Positions 37,259 to 50,660 are shown, counted from the stretch's first letter. The stretch: DNA of 64,000 nt from Colias croceus (GCF_905220415.1 NC_059561.1:5410001-5474000), one strand, 5' to 3'. The notes: generated by a model from the letters alone, not told the origin. Translations and numbers: made by a program.

Positions 37259-38254
37259 TTTCATATTAATTTCAGGTATTTAAGTTGTATTCTGAAACAA
37301 ATCAAACCTATTAAATCATAATATCATAATACAAAATAATTCCATTCATCTGTTATTTATTAAATACAGAAAAATAATATGTTTCCTTGAACAAGAACAG
37401 AATCAAATAAATAAAACATCACGTAACCACCGAGATAATAAAAGTATACAAACTTTACGGAGGTCCTTTTACGAGTTTGACCGATATTTTACATGATGTT
37501 ACTTCTTATGTGTGTAAACAAGTATCTAAACCTTAAAAAATGTTTTCTATTTAATAAAAAAACAATTAACAGTTTTACTCCCTACCAAATATTGTTTAAA
37601 AAATTTTGTCCCAAAAGGTCATTTCTAATTAGGTAAGTACATAACGTCTAAATAGATTTTCAGTATTTTATAGATCGTTAGAGCTGTGGTTTAAGATTTA
37701 AAACTCATGATATTATAATTTTCATTGTGAATATTGCAATGTATAAATCAAAAAAGTTGTTAAGATGAAAAACATCCTCAATAAATACAATTATCAATAA
37801 GAAAGCACATTTAATTGTTGGATAGGACATTCAAACATATTAAATTCGACATTTCGAGTAATGTACTTGCAAGATAATAAACATGTTCTGACCGTAGTAA
37901 TCTGAAAAATAACCTTGTTTACTTTCAAATAATATTTCGGTCACGTCCCTTATAGATTGTCTTTGATATTGCTTTTACCTATTTCATGAAACATTATCGT
38001 AAAAATAACATTTGGATTTAAGGTATGCCTTAAAAAAGGTCATGAAAAAAATACTTAGTACGATTTGGAATGCTCATAATGATAAAGACTAAATATTGAG
38101 TTATTCTTATTTAGATGTTACTAATAATAATTATTATTAGCCTGACGCTTTGTTAATGTGCTCTACAGACTACATACTATAACAGTAGGTATAGTATTAT
38201 CTGTGCCATAATCAATGCTACGCGTAACGCGTTGGACCCTGGATGCTTCTTTTT
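37259..38254. other. Intronic AT-rich DNA
   Basis: 1 kb without recognisable features. Confidence 0.35.
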
Positions 38255-38400
38255 TATTCCCTTTTTTTTATAGTGGGGAAATCTTCCAAAGATACCCACT
38301 GCCCCCGGGGAAGGAGCCGTGGGTTATGTCGGATTCTTACCGACTAAAACCCCACTGTGTTCCGTCGAGCTGCTTTAATGATGGGGCCGCGGGTATTTTT
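38255..38400 (+). mobile_element. Possible LINE 3'-tail fragment
   Basis: An abruptly GC-rich block with GGATTCTTACCGACTAAAAC followed by CCCCACTGTGTTCC. I recall similar wording (a SNACTCTTACTGACTAAAAA-like block) in abundant lepidopteran non-LTR tails. No coding domain is present. A 141-codon open frame over it is a by-product of its composition. Confidence 0.35.
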
Positions 38401-41400
38401 TATTCCCTAACAAAAGGAAACCTAACTAATAAAAAACTTCGAGCAGTCAAATTCCTTTCAAAAATCGACCATATTAATTCAGCAGTCATGTTAGTTAGAA
38501 TAAACAACACAGTTTTACAAAGCACATGTAAATATTTTAATTATACAATACATAATGTAACAAACAACGGTGCGATATGCAAAACCCTGACCTCGTATAA
38601 GTTTTGCAATACGACCCCAAGTCAACGAATAAATCTATGAACGATTTCAATACCTAACTTTAGTTCTAGAAATAAAGACTGAAGTACAGGAGCTTTAGCT
38701 ATCTGTAAGTTGATTCACGTCTTTTCCACTGAGCATATTGCCTGATATTGCCCAGTATATACGAGTATGTAGGTACCTAACTCAAAAAATAATGTCATTC
38801 TTTTTATAGGCCCATAGGGTTATAGCGTCTAAGAAATTATGAAACAGTTATTAAATAATTTAAAACGCAACCCTTGATCTACATTTTAGATTTAGCTGCA
38901 TTGAAAGGACAACCAGGAATCATCTTACTGTTGTTTATAGGTAGTAGTAGGCTTCTAAACGATTACACTAATTAAGGATAAAATGCGATTATTATAATTA
39001 TTATATAAAATAATTATATTAAGTTATATTATCACGATATCTTTCATTCAGATAATATTATTTGAATGGTTCCATGACCTTTAAAGTGGCACAAATGTGA
39101 GAATAGGTATTAAATTTGAACATGTGTTGCGAAAAATGAAACAAAGGCTTGTACTAATATTAAATTTGCTACCTTTTCTGTCGCTCATTGTATGAAAAAT
39201 TTTAAAGGAAAGTTGATACACACAGAAGCATAGTCAAATGACCCCAGAGTTTTAAAAAAGAGGATAAAATTACAACAAATTTTATATAAGTAATTTAATT
39301 ATTTATTACACAACAAGTATAAAAGCAATGCACTGTGTTAAAATCGTACATTTTTCATAATTCTCTTAAAATTCCATTTGTAACAATATGCCTACGATGT
39401 AAAAATAGTATCTAGCAATACATCTACGAACCACAAACTCATTACTTTTCAAATCGTCTAGCAATAAGCACAAGCCTTTTAAAGTGTCCAATATGTCAAA
39501 TTGTCATCGTCTATAAGGGTTGACGTATACCGGCCTAAATACTGATTTATGACTTGTGAAGCCATTAATTAAGAGAAGAGGAAAACTACTGATATTTAGC
39601 TCTCTATACTATTAATTAATTATGATCATTTCAAATGCGTTCAAATTCTACAAATGCGTAATCGTTACAAATAAGAAATATTGCAGTCGTGCAGGTTAGT
39701 TCCTTCTGATTATATCAAACTATGAATTTATACAAATACGGAAATAGTGACTTTTTCGGCCAAGATATTACGGAAAACGAAACGATAGATATAGTTAATT
39801 ATCTTGGTATCACCGAGGAGGCTATATTATTATGTTCTTTATACAAATCTAAAGTACTAATCATCGCATCGCTTCGACCGTACACAGTCATGAGCTTACG
39901 CACAAGCTGCATAATGAAGCATAATCAAAACTGTTTAATTTCTCACTACACTTCAATAGTTTAGCAATAAGCTACTAAAATAGCTAAAGCTGTATCACTA
40001 TCGTACCTTTACCACAGATAATACAATACTATACTAGTAATCGTAGGTACTATAACAATGTAGGACTTTCAGTGAGCGCTGATCCTAACACGGGATTGCT
40101 ATCCCTTTCTCTCCTTCTGTGATCAGTCCGCCTCGTAACCGAGTGTGTGGAAGTCGTGCGATGCATTCCAATTTTGTTTTCCCGCGTTTTTTCATTTATA
40201 ATCTTTGATCTGTCAAGTGTTGATCGACGAATTATTGGATGCAGTGTCCACATTGGAACAGTGCAAATAATTGTGTTTCAAATTAAAATGCATACATAAA
40301 ATATTATAATTTCCATGTAAGACTAACATTTGCATACGTTTTCGTTGTATAATTTGAACATACGAACGTTCAGGAGATGAATTATTATTAAAATGTATAC
40401 TCAAAATGTTTTTCTGGTGAAAGCGTAACAACGGGATTGTTATTTGATTACACAATTAAGCTTTATGACTAAAATAAATTGAAGTATATTTTTAGAAATT
40501 AATCATTTTAATTCACCAAAATAGACCAATTTTGGCGTTACAATGAAAATATTCATGCATCGTCGTTCAAAAGTAAAGTGAAATTTTTATTTTAAAGCTC
40601 AGTAGTTACCAAACGTAAATAAAAATGAAAAATAAATATATTAGGATTAACAATAGCCCCCAATGTTTAAACTAAATCTTAAAAACGTACCTAATTTTTA
40701 AGAATAATACTGCCTAATACGGAAAAAAACAATATCGTAGCAGTATAAAATACTGGCCGTTTGCACGTAAAGATAAAAAATTAAACATTTTTCCTTTATC
40801 TAGAGGCTCTCTGTCTTCGTTACTGTAAGCAGTTACGGAACAATAAAGTTTTAGAAATTTATTTCTGTTGTCTACGCGCTTTTGCTCGCACAAATATATT
40901 ATTTTGTTTTTGTTAGAATAGAGATATTTTTATCGTATTTCCTGCTTTGTTAAATTGAATTATTAATATTGTCTCATGATAGACAAACAAATGTATCAAG
41001 TGGCTTTATTGAAGTGAAACCAACTTCTTTATCGGGGGTTGGAAAAAAAATAAGTGTAGGTAGGTATGTAACATTTTTGTTACGCGTGACATTTTTCCGT
41101 TACGCGCCATCTTTTTCTTATCCCTACCACGCGTAATACGATGTATTTGTGTAAAGTTGCATATAGTAAATTATTTTTTCAAATATATAGTCATAAAGAA
41201 GTTTCACTTCTTACGTGTGTACACTTGTACACGCACACATTTTTTTAATATTTTGTGTCACATACAACTGTATATTATTATGTTTGAAATAGTTTATTTC
41301 TTACAAATATTAACTTACTACTTTTATAATTTTATTTAAACTATACATAAGTGCTTTAATAATTAATTTTATCTTTTTGCTTTGCGCTTCAGCTAAAGGA

Positions 41401-44317
41401 TAATTATTCTAACAAACGAGAAAAGTTTGTTGTTATTACAATGCTAGAGATGCATAATTATTATATTATTATGAATAAGAATACCTAACAGGTTTTTTAA
41501 ATATTTAATGTGAAAACATACTTCTTACATTAATATTTTGGATAAACTACATAATATATTATCATAGGTACAAATAACAGGGGGTTATAATTTTTTTTTC
41601 ATTGATTGTTAATTGAGTAGATAATTACTTAGTATTAAAAATTTTATAAAACAAAGTCCTCCTTCGAGTCTGTAGTTTTATTCGTGATTAATTCAAAACA
41701 TTAGTACACCCATTTTCTGTTTTCCGCATCTTAAGGTGCGTGCATCTAGAGGTTTTTATTGACTAATTATTAATAGGTACTTAATTTTTAGACGATGCGG
41801 ATGTATCCTCGAATGGAAGGCTAGTTTATTATACACCTATACAGCAATATAACATCTAAATTTATACATTTTCAGTTATATATAAAGCAAAGTATGACGT
41901 TGTTGAGCACAATACAAAACCACCCTTTAGGTTTTATAATTAATGGCACAACAAACCGGACAATAGTTTTAAATTTGAACTCGTTTATATTTCCGTGGTA
42001 TTTAAATTTCAAATGTCACAAATTAGGGTTGAATTTCGAGACGATTAGGGGCACGCTTCGGTCATCCTTCATTACAAGAAATACGCTATTTTTGTACAAA
42101 ATAAAGTGCTATTCGTATAACATGAGCATGATTATTGATGTATCGTATTAACTAACATATCCCAACTCTTATTATCAATCATTCTTATAAACTAGCCACT
42201 TGTCCTGATTTTACCCGTTGTAAGTTAGCACACTAGCTAAACTAAATCATACAGTGAAACGTTCCTAATAGGAAGAGTCATTCAAGACTCTACCTATTAA
42301 AAAAACTGCATCCTAATCCGATCCGATAAAGAAAGCTAGTAGGTAGGTATTTTTATTATATTCCTAAAAATAATATACTTATTAAACACTTAGGTACAAA
42401 AAATTTCTCACAATTACAAGTTAATTTCAAAATACAAATTAAACAACGAACACACGATTTTAACATAACATTAGCGCTTAGCTACTATTATGTATTCTGT
42501 GATAACATTGTAATTCAAATATCATAGACATTATAACATCTCATTTCAATATTGATAGTTTTAAATGTCAAGTCATGCGTGTTTGTTATTTGTTATGATA
42601 CTTCCGTTATTCTACGTTGACCTAAAAATTGAAACGTGATTTTTAGGTATGTTCTAACAGCAATGTGTTTGTTTACTTTGTATGGATAAGGCATCGATGT
42701 TATCAACATATTTACGAATACGGAAAAACTACAAAAGCTCAACGAATATTATAATATATCGAGATTTTGTTTATTTTAATCCATATTTATTCTTTGCACG
42801 TTTGCCCTTTGTACGGTTTAGAAATATTCTACATTTGTGACAGGAAGCATGATAAACCGTCTTTTATCAATACCGAGCGTTATATAAAATATTGTATTTA
42901 TTAGAATTTGTTTTGAAAACCGCAACTCATTGATAATATTAAAACCCACGTGGTTTTTAAAAAATTGTTCGCTACGTTACAAACGTTAAAATTTGCTATT
43001 TCTAAATAAACGAAATTAATTCATAATTTAAGTACTAGAGTTAAATTTAAAATGTTCTGCTCAAATACCCAGAACATTTCAGATACCTACATAGTAAGAC
43101 AGTCGCAATAACTTAGTTTAAAATGATACTTATTATTATTTTTACAATTTCAATAACACAAAATAACTAAAATGAACAAAGGGGAATAATCACAGTTAAT
43201 TTTAACAAGCCATGAAGCCCAAAAAATATGCTTAAACTTTGCAATATCTTAAAATCGGTGACCCAACAGCCGAGTCCAGTTTAAAACTAGAGCGAAGTGA
43301 TATTTCATCTTACAGTCGTTTTCATACACCGATATTTCTTGTGTGTTATAAGGATTTTAAGACAATAGCAAAAACAATGCTGTATATGAATTAGATGAAT
43401 GTGTCATTTAATTTACTTATTTATATTTCATGTTTTTGTTTAACCTATTGTGGGGTAAGAATGCAAAAGAACAATGAAAACAATCGCCTTCGCAAAATAG
43501 TACTGTTGTTTTCAATATACCTACCAATTCTTTTAACATTTTACTTTGAGTACAACTACTTTAAAACTGTCATTTTATAAAATCTCTCGAAAAGCTCTAA
43601 TTGTTTCTGTAAACAAAATGGAAAAACTAAGTTAAGATATCTGCGAATAGTGTGAGTTTTTTAAAACTGAAAATCGTCGACAATGCAAATGGTTTTGTAA
43701 AGAATTTAATTGAAATTAACACTAGGCTTCGTTCAGATAAGAATTTGTGTTGCATTGTTCAGTGGAGCGGAATGAAATTGAAAACTATTGTCATTTGTTA
43801 ATTAATATTGAAGCCTATCCAATGAGAATCTAGCATGGAAAAGCGGTCTAGTGCGAGAGCAACATAGGCTCTTTCAAATCTGTTAATCATAATATTACTG
43901 ATGAAATTCTAGGCATTACTTCTTTACTTATGTTCATATTTTATTTGCCTTGAAAATGTAATTTTAAAATTTTAATACCGTCTCAATAAGTCAGAGAACT
44001 CGTAAATTATTTTATCTTTACAAACAAATAAAAACCCATACATTCAAAAGACAGCTAATCTATAATCGGTCATAAAACGAGTTTCCTTGTACACGCGATG
44101 GTTTTAAAGATAAATGGAAAATCAACAAAGTAAATTAGCAAAATTGATAGCTCTCAAGGGCTTTAACCTCGTATAAAACGCGAATAGAAGGATCTCACGT
44201 GAAGAGGAATAAGATAATTCTTTATTATACAATTGAGTTCTTTATGGGGATTATTTTGTGATTAGAAGTGTTTATTGTAAATGTAATTATATATTTGTAA
44301 AATGGTCTCTGTACACA
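38401..44317. other. Long intronic stretch, nothing assigned
   Basis: 5.9 kb of AT-rich DNA. Short open frames near 39722, 41157, 41894 and 43395 have no splice context and are rich in Phe/Tyr/Ile/Asn. A GC-richer patch at 40070-40250 (with CTTCTGTGATCAGTCCGCC) may be an old repeat but could not be assigned. Confidence 0.35.
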
Positions 44318-44456
44318 ATGGGCAGCGTTGGGCGATAGAGACAACCACGAAAGTTTAGAGAGCTAAATTCTTGATTCGCCGTCGTTGTAGATGACTTCAT
44401 AAGCGCCGTAAGTGCGGCAAACATCGGCGACCATTTGTTGGGCCAACGCTGCCCAT
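44318..44456. mobile_element. Short inverted-repeat element (MITE-like)
   Basis: Perfect 14-bp inverted ends ATGGGCAGCGTTGG (44318-44331) and its complement (44443-44456) enclose a GC-richer 139-bp block. No second copy is in the window and no clear target duplication is visible. Confidence 0.5.
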
Positions 44457-44811
44457 GGTGTAGTGGACACAATTTATTTAATAGAGCAGCTGCCGCGACT
44501 GTGAGGATAAAAATTTATTGCAGCCAACCCTTATTCTATATTACGCAGAAGTAGCGTCATTTACTGTGTCATTTACTTGTAATACAATCCGACAAAGATT
44601 TATCAAAGATATTCCAGACTTGTTTTTATGACTGCTACGAAGTTCGTACAACCTTTAGAAAAATTGGGCTTAAAATTAATACGCATTTTTACTACTGACG
44701 TAAAAGTATTTTATTACAGTGGAAAAAGATACTATTAGTCAAGTTTTTTTGTAAGCAGAAATATAAGTGTTACATAGTCAGTAGAGATGAAAATTTTGGC
44801 TTCTATCTTCA

Positions 44812-45000
44812 TCCATACTTAATATTATAAATGCAAAAGTAACTCTGTCTGTCTGTCTGTTACTCGGTTACCCGGGAAAGGACATAGGCTACTTTTTACC
44901 CCGGGAAATAGGACAGGTTTTATCCCGGAAACCCCATGGGAACGGGAACTATGCGGGTTTTTCTTTGACTGCCCGGGCGAAGCTGCGGGTGGAAAGCTAG
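44812..45000 (+). mobile_element. Helitron-like element, complete but shortened
   Basis: TC after A, then TCCATACTTAATATTATAAA and a CTGT microsatellite. It ends CTAG followed by T, with the hairpin GGGCGAAGCTGCGGGT. The middle (the CACGCCTAAACTACTG part) is deleted, leaving 189 bp. Confidence 0.7.
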
Positions 45001-45365
45001 TAAGAAATAACGTCTACATTAGTTAAAAGAGATGAAGATGCAGTATACATAATTTTCAACTTCCTAGACTAGACGAGCTTATTGCAATAATCTTAGCATA
45101 ACTTTAAACAAGCTGTAGGAAAATTTATGCATTCCAAGCATAATCCTAATTGCACTACACAAGGCGGATTATAAAGCGGTGTTAATAAAAAAAACCTTTT
45201 TTATATAAAAAATCATATTTTTACTAAATAGCTTCTAAGTTCTACAATGGCTTAGTTTATTTAAAAAGATAATAAAAGTTTATAATATTACGTACATATT
45301 ATAGTATAATTATATAGTGGAGATATTTGGTTGAAAATTTTAATTTTTACTTTTTTTCGCGGGTG

Positions 45366-45408
45366 ACATTTGGCACAGCTAATTGAATATATTAGCTGTG
45401 CCAAATGT
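45366..45408. repeat. Perfect 18-bp hairpin
   Basis: Arms 45366-45383 (ACATTTGGCACAGCTAAT) and 45391-45408 are exact reverse complements with a 7-nt loop. A third partial copy (TTAGCTGT) follows at about 45412. It is not part of a recognised transposon end. Confidence 0.85.
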
Positions 45409-45802
45409 TTAATTAGCTGTACAAAGCTATATCAGGAACCTTTGATTCCTCAAAATAACGTCACACGACATTCTCTTTCAATCCTCGTTTAATACAAAAG
45501 AAAACAACAAAAACATCTCACCTTGCCTACTCAAATGTGTTTTATCTCTAAGTGTGATCACTCATAGCACTACAACGAAGGTCTTCCAATCACTAAGCCT
45601 ACTCGAAGTCTTTGTTAGACATGGCAACTTCGACACTGAATAAATTATAGAATACAGATTTAAAATGTCTTTGTTGTGTTTTTTTATCACTTTTGATGCT
45701 TATAAGTCGTAATATTAGGAAAGGATACAATTCATAATTTTCATTATTTGGTAATTATCTAGAATGCCATGATATTATAATACATAATATTATACATGAA
45801 TA

Positions 45803-46233
45803 CTAGCGGTCCGCCCCGGCTTCGCCCGTGGTTCATATTTCGCAATAAAAGGTAGCCTATGTTCTTTCTCAGGGTCTAAAGATTGTCGGTGCCAAATTTC
45901 ATCAAAATCGATCCAGTAGTTTATGCGTGAAAACCATACATACATCCTACTAATATGATAATTATGCGAAAGTTTGTATGGATGTATGGATGTTTGTCTC
46001 TCTTTCACGTAAAAATTACTGAACCAATTACAATGAAATTTAGCACACATATAGAGGGTAACTTGGATTAACACATCGGATAGTTTTTATCCCGGAAATC
46101 CCACGGGAACGGGAACTATGCGGGTTTTCCTTTGCAAACGCGGGCGAAGCCGCGGGCGGAAATCTAGTACATATTATACATATTACATATATAATTACAA
46201 AACTTTCCTCTTTATAATATTAGTACCTATAGA
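45803..46233 (-). mobile_element. Helitron-like element split by another Helitron
   Basis: On the minus strand, TC at 46233 begins a copy of the 6651 subfamily. It breaks off after the CATAATTAC-like segment, resumes left of 45945 and ends CTAG at 45803. The inner element (45945-46167) sits exactly between an A and a T. Confidence 0.8.
45945..46167 (+). mobile_element. Helitron-like element nested in another
   Basis: It starts TCCTACTAATATGATAATTA and ends with the hairpin CGCGGGCGAAGCCGCG and CTAG (46164-46167). It is close to 54289-54510. Intact ends and a clean A/T insertion site show it is younger than its host element. Confidence 0.85.
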
Positions 46234-47166
46234 TTGATATAAATACAATGTTTTAATAATATTAATTAACAAAGAAAAAGATAAAAACTTCAAAGAACCT
46301 ATTAGAAAAATTACTTTTAAAAGCTTCACTTAATGTTTTCTTAAAGATATTTCAGCCTACAACATTAAGAGCATTTATTTCATATAAATATTTGATGTGG
46401 CGAAAAGTTTCTCTGAAACTGTAACGACGTGAAGGTAGACCGACAAGCCACATTTCAATTTATTCCTCTGACATGCTGGGGCGTTTGATACAAAATTGGG
46501 TACATATTTTGTGAAATTTCATTTTTACTTGCTATCACAAGTATGAGTTTAACAAGGGTAAATATACAGTTACAGTCTAAAATACCTAATATAGATAGAT
46601 AGTTAAATGAAAAAAAAATGCATAGTTAAAATACTTGTAAGTTTGCTGTAAATATTCTCAGTATGGGCTTGGCCCGTTTTATGCTGCTTCTAGTTATTTA
46701 TTTTTTTAATTTAATTAATTACCGTAATACTGTACATGGATCGTGCAAATTAGCCTTTTAAATAACGACAACAACTGCCAGAACAAAGACTTTATTTAAG
46801 AATAGCTACATAGATAATTATAATATTGCGATGTAACATAGTATTATGGTATTAAACTTATTATATTATGCTGTGATCTTTGTTTAGTACTTAGTTGATT
46901 TACGAATTCTACAGATATTCTTCTTTCGTCTTTTTACCAACCATAATTTCAAGGTCTTAACTAGTAGGCTCGTAGCATTAACCAGCCACATTAAAAAAAA
47001 CTAAAACGCTGCAAATAGTGTAAGGACAAAGTTTATAGAAAATAGATGTTTGTCAGAGTTTTAGAACAAGTTACTGGTATAGAATACTTGGTAGTCATAA
47101 AGTTTCTTCCCCTCTTCTTCGTTAAAGTTTTCTCCAACGTGCGTTAGACCACTAGACACTTAGGCA
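46234..47166. other. Intronic AT-rich DNA
   Basis: 0.9 kb without recognisable features. Confidence 0.35.
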
Positions 47167-47335
47167 TCACTACATAGTATAAAATAAAGTCGCTTTCTCT
47201 GTCCCTTTGTATGCATAAATCTTTAAAACTTCGCAACGGATTTTGATGCGGTTTTTTTTAATAGATAGAGTGATTCAAGAGGATGGTTTAAGTATATAAT
47301 TTATTAGGTTTTAGACAAAGCGGGCGGTAAGCTAG
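47167..47335 (+). mobile_element. Helitron-like element (third subfamily)
   Basis: It contains AAAGTCGCTTTCTCTGTCCC, CGCAACGGATTTTGATGCGG and GATAGAGTGATTCAAGAGGA, ending GCGGGCGGTAAG then CTAG. I recall this wording from lepidopteran repeats. The 3' hairpin is partly deleted. The start is placed at the nearest TC after an A. Confidence 0.6.
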
Positions 47336-48472
47336 TAGACAATATTTTATGAGTTGGTGGGATGTTTTTGTAAACTAATGGTATAGAAGATTAGATTTTT
47401 GGGAAATTATATAGTTAGGTATTATTTATCAAGAAACAACCAGAGCATATTTTTTGATTCATCCAATCAAGGCGAAGCCGGAATAAACGGCTGACTTAAT
47501 ATATATTTTTTCTTAATTTTAGTGATTTGCTAATATTTTTGGTGAATTTTAATCTCAGATTCGTCTTAATTTTCTATTTCCGGTTTTCCAAATTATTATT
47601 TTATTTTACAATGAATGTGACTCCGTACATTCGAACAATTAGTTACTTACAGAGATTATTACATTTTATCTTTTAACAAATATTAATTTTTAAACTATAG
47701 CCATAAAAGGCCATAAAACACAATATTTATTATTACGTTTCCATTCATGTTTGTCGTAAATATAAAGTAAGCAAATAACATTTGTAACTGAATGGCTTGT
47801 CCTTGACCGTTTTGGCAAGGATTCAAACGTTCAGGACTTCAGTCGCAATGTTTCTTGTTTTTGGCATAATTTTACTGAAAGTTAATTAATCAATTTTCTG
47901 TTTCCTGGTTGGTTTTAAAATGTTTACATAAAAAATGTTAATAATCGATAAAAAATATAGTATTGATTTATATTTGTTATTACACCACAGATACTATACT
48001 ATTACTATTACATTGAAACTTACTAGAGTACCTAAGTACCTACGTACTTACTACATAAAATACTGAAATTCTAAACTCGACACTAACAGCTATTGAATAG
48101 ATATATAATATATTTATCGCTTTAATTTTTTTAATAAATTTATATTTTAACCTCAATAAAAATGTCATAGATTATATTATTATTACATGAGTGAATTTTG
48201 TAAATATTTACTTTTTACAAATAAAACTCGATTTAAATTTCGAATACAGCCTTGTTGAATTTCCGGTAGCGTTAAATCGAAATCGATACTGGCAACTGGG
48301 AAAGCGTCGACGACTCTAACCCAAATAAGCTGTTCCAAATTTAAATTTATTTCTCCGCCAAATTGACATAATTCAAAATAAGAATTACTTTGTTGGATAA
48401 AAATAATATCGTCTATTTCTATTTAGAGAAATGTTTATTTATACATCGAGATAATTGTTAATTTATACCATA
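47336..48472. other. Intronic AT-rich DNA
   Basis: 1.1 kb with nothing assigned apart from a scrap of Helitron-like GGCGAAGCCGG near 47470. Confidence 0.35.
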
Positions 48473-48673
48473 CTAGCTTTCCACCCGGGCAGCATCGCCC
48501 GCGCAGTCAAAGAAAATCCGGCATAATTCCCGTTCTCGTGGGATTTCCGGGATAAAACCTATCCTATGTCCTTTCTCGGGTATCAAAGTATCTCTATACC
48601 AAATTTCATGCAAATTGGTTCGTTGAGTAACAGACAGACAGAGTTACTTTCGCATTTATAATATTAGTATGGA
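48473..48673 (-). mobile_element. Helitron-like element, complete
   Basis: The minus-strand TC start is at 48673 and CTAG at 48473-48476. It is closest to 32-262, with a shortened GACA tract and a small deletion next to it. Confidence 0.75.
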
Positions 48674-49229
48674 TACTTTATTATTCACTATCATCCAATT
48701 AATGACACATTCTCCGAACATATCAACAGATTTTATTTTATATCACTTAGTTACATGCAAAATAAATGTTTTACATAAATTTTTACCTACTCTCCACAAA
48801 TAAAATCCTATTCCGTTTGAAATATTCAAAATTATCCATTTATAATAAATCCGTGAAAACTCTCCAAATCTCCGTAATCTGTGATTCTTATACAATTGCC
48901 TCAACTCGCTTCACTTAATTCATAGTTGAATATTAATGAAGAAATAGAGTCTTTTTATTATATTCTATGTAAGTAAACATAAACGCATGAACTTTCAAAA
49001 GACAAAAGACTAGAAGGGACAAACAAGGGAAAACTCCGCCTACGAGTCGTTACATCACTAGTTTGGCTCATCGATATAAAGGGAACCGAGAAAGCTGCAG
49101 ACGATTAATGATTGCTTGAGGCTTTTCTTATAGCGTAATTAGAAATTAGTTTCAGAGACTGCTAATGTTTCAATATCAATAAGAACTAAAATGAAAATGT
49201 GATTGAATTATATACATTTTTAAAGAATA

Positions 49230-49345
49230 GAAAACATTCTTTTAAAAAATTGGCGGAAGACGCGGGTTCGAATCCCGCCTCGTGTTCGTGTATTTTTTCT
49301 AATCTTTAAAAATTTTGAAAATAAATTTCCAAGGCAAAAAATCAA
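49230..49345 (+). ncRNA. Decayed relative of the tRNA-like array unit
   Basis: The 3' half of the tRNA-like body survives: T arm GCGGG/TTCGAAT/CCCGC at 49262-49278 with a canonical box B, then CTCGTG and TTTTTT at 49293-49298. The downstream TCTAATCTTTAAAAATT and the upstream AAAGAATAGAAAA also match the array unit. The 5' half with box A is missing. It shows that the unit family exists outside the array and in the same orientation as the 22-copy part. Confidence 0.65.
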
Positions 49346-50660
49346 AGCTTATTTACTATTCCGTATATATATATAATATTAAATATATTAATTAATAGGT
49401 ACACTATGGCTTTGCACCCTGTTCTACTGGAATTTCTCTTATTTCAATTTTCTCTTATAATACTAGTTTGAAATTTGTGAGGTCTGACTCAATGGTAAAT
49501 ACAGCTTTCGTACACCCAAAACCAGACTATTTCATCTCTCATTTTTCAACGCGAAGACTTCAATTATCAAATACTTAGGAACTCAAAGAGTAGGTACTCT
49601 AGCGAATTATTAGTACCAAGAATAACAAAATTGAAGCTTGAAAATATAAGTGAGTTTATATTTCCGTATTTTTCATTAAAATTAAAAAAATATTAACAGA
49701 ATTAATTATTTTGTTTCTACGTCACTAATTACTGAAAAACTGTATAGGTACAGTAATAACCTAACGCGTAAGTACGGATGAAATTTTTCATGTAATCGTT
49801 CAGATATTTGTAAGTAGGTAGGTAGGTCAAATTTCTTTGCCAATTGACAAATCTTTATTTTCAAATTCTTTGATAATAATATTAATTTTACTTTCCAAAA
49901 ATTGTACCTATTTTTAATTTTAACTGCGCTGTTTGGTAACTTTATACCTAACTGAAATGTTAAACTTTCAATTTATCAGTAATTTAACCATGCAATAGAA
50001 GCTTGATAAATTCTCTTGAGCGTTGCTTCTTAGTTCTTGTTAATTTTCTATTCGCATAACATTATTTCTACTAACTTTATCTCTAAAACACCGAATAACC
50101 AGTTTTTAAAATAACTATGATAAAATATATTATAAACCCGCATCCTCACAGTTTTATTGTTTACCCGACTGCATAAAAAAGAGAATTGCTTTAGGTGTGT
50201 GTAAATTTCGTGGCTCGCTTTCTAGTGTAAACGGTTTGATGAATTTAAGCCTGAGAGAAAATTAAAATGGCGGTTTTTGCAGCCAAATATATCCTCTCGA
50301 AGATATATCAATATGAACGATTTTAAAATCTTTGCATTTTATCTTTGTGTGACGGGTTTAATTTCGTGTTCAAATAGCAATCCCGTTACAACCAGAGTAA
50401 TTTTTTTAAAGAACTCAACGGTAGATATTAAAAAACACATCAAATATGGGAGACACACAAAATGTGTGACGTAGTTCAAGGAAAATCTGGAACATCATGA
50501 ACACAATAAATTGTAATTTACACGAAAAATAAAAACAAAAAATAAAAAAAAATAGTTACAATGCGATAACCCGCCAATATAATGTACAGCCACAGACAAT
50601 AAATAAATGTGTTCAATATGGCGCCACAGATTATTAAATGCGCTCACGAACTGTGCTCTG
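49346..50660. other. Intronic DNA upstream of the alternative first exon
   Basis: Mostly AT-rich. Near 50580-50650 there is ATGGCGCC and an acceptor-like CCACAG. If the exon at 50661 is a first exon, a promoter should lie in the last few hundred bases, but I see no convincing TATA or initiator combination. Confidence 0.35.
50313..50474 (+). CDS. Doubtful small ORF with signal-peptide-like start
   Basis: From ATG 50313 a 53-codon frame begins MNDFKIFAFYLCVTGLISC, which resembles a secretory signal peptide, followed by a short polar tail ending in Lys/His/Arg-rich residues. There is no splice or promoter context and no recognised family. In 64 kb of AT-rich DNA a chance hydrophobic ORF of this size is quite possible. 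Confidence 0.12.
   Translation: MNDFKIFAFYLCVTGLISCSNSNPVTTRVIFLKNSTVDIKKHIKYGRHTKCVT

Noticed and set aside
38215..38640. 141-codon plus-strand open frame
   Set aside because: Its first half is a GC-rich repeat tail and the second half is AT-driven; no domain or splice context.
39722..39964. 80-codon plus-strand open frame with fairly protein-like composition
   Set aside because: No splice sites, promoter or recognisable domain; kept out of the gene list.
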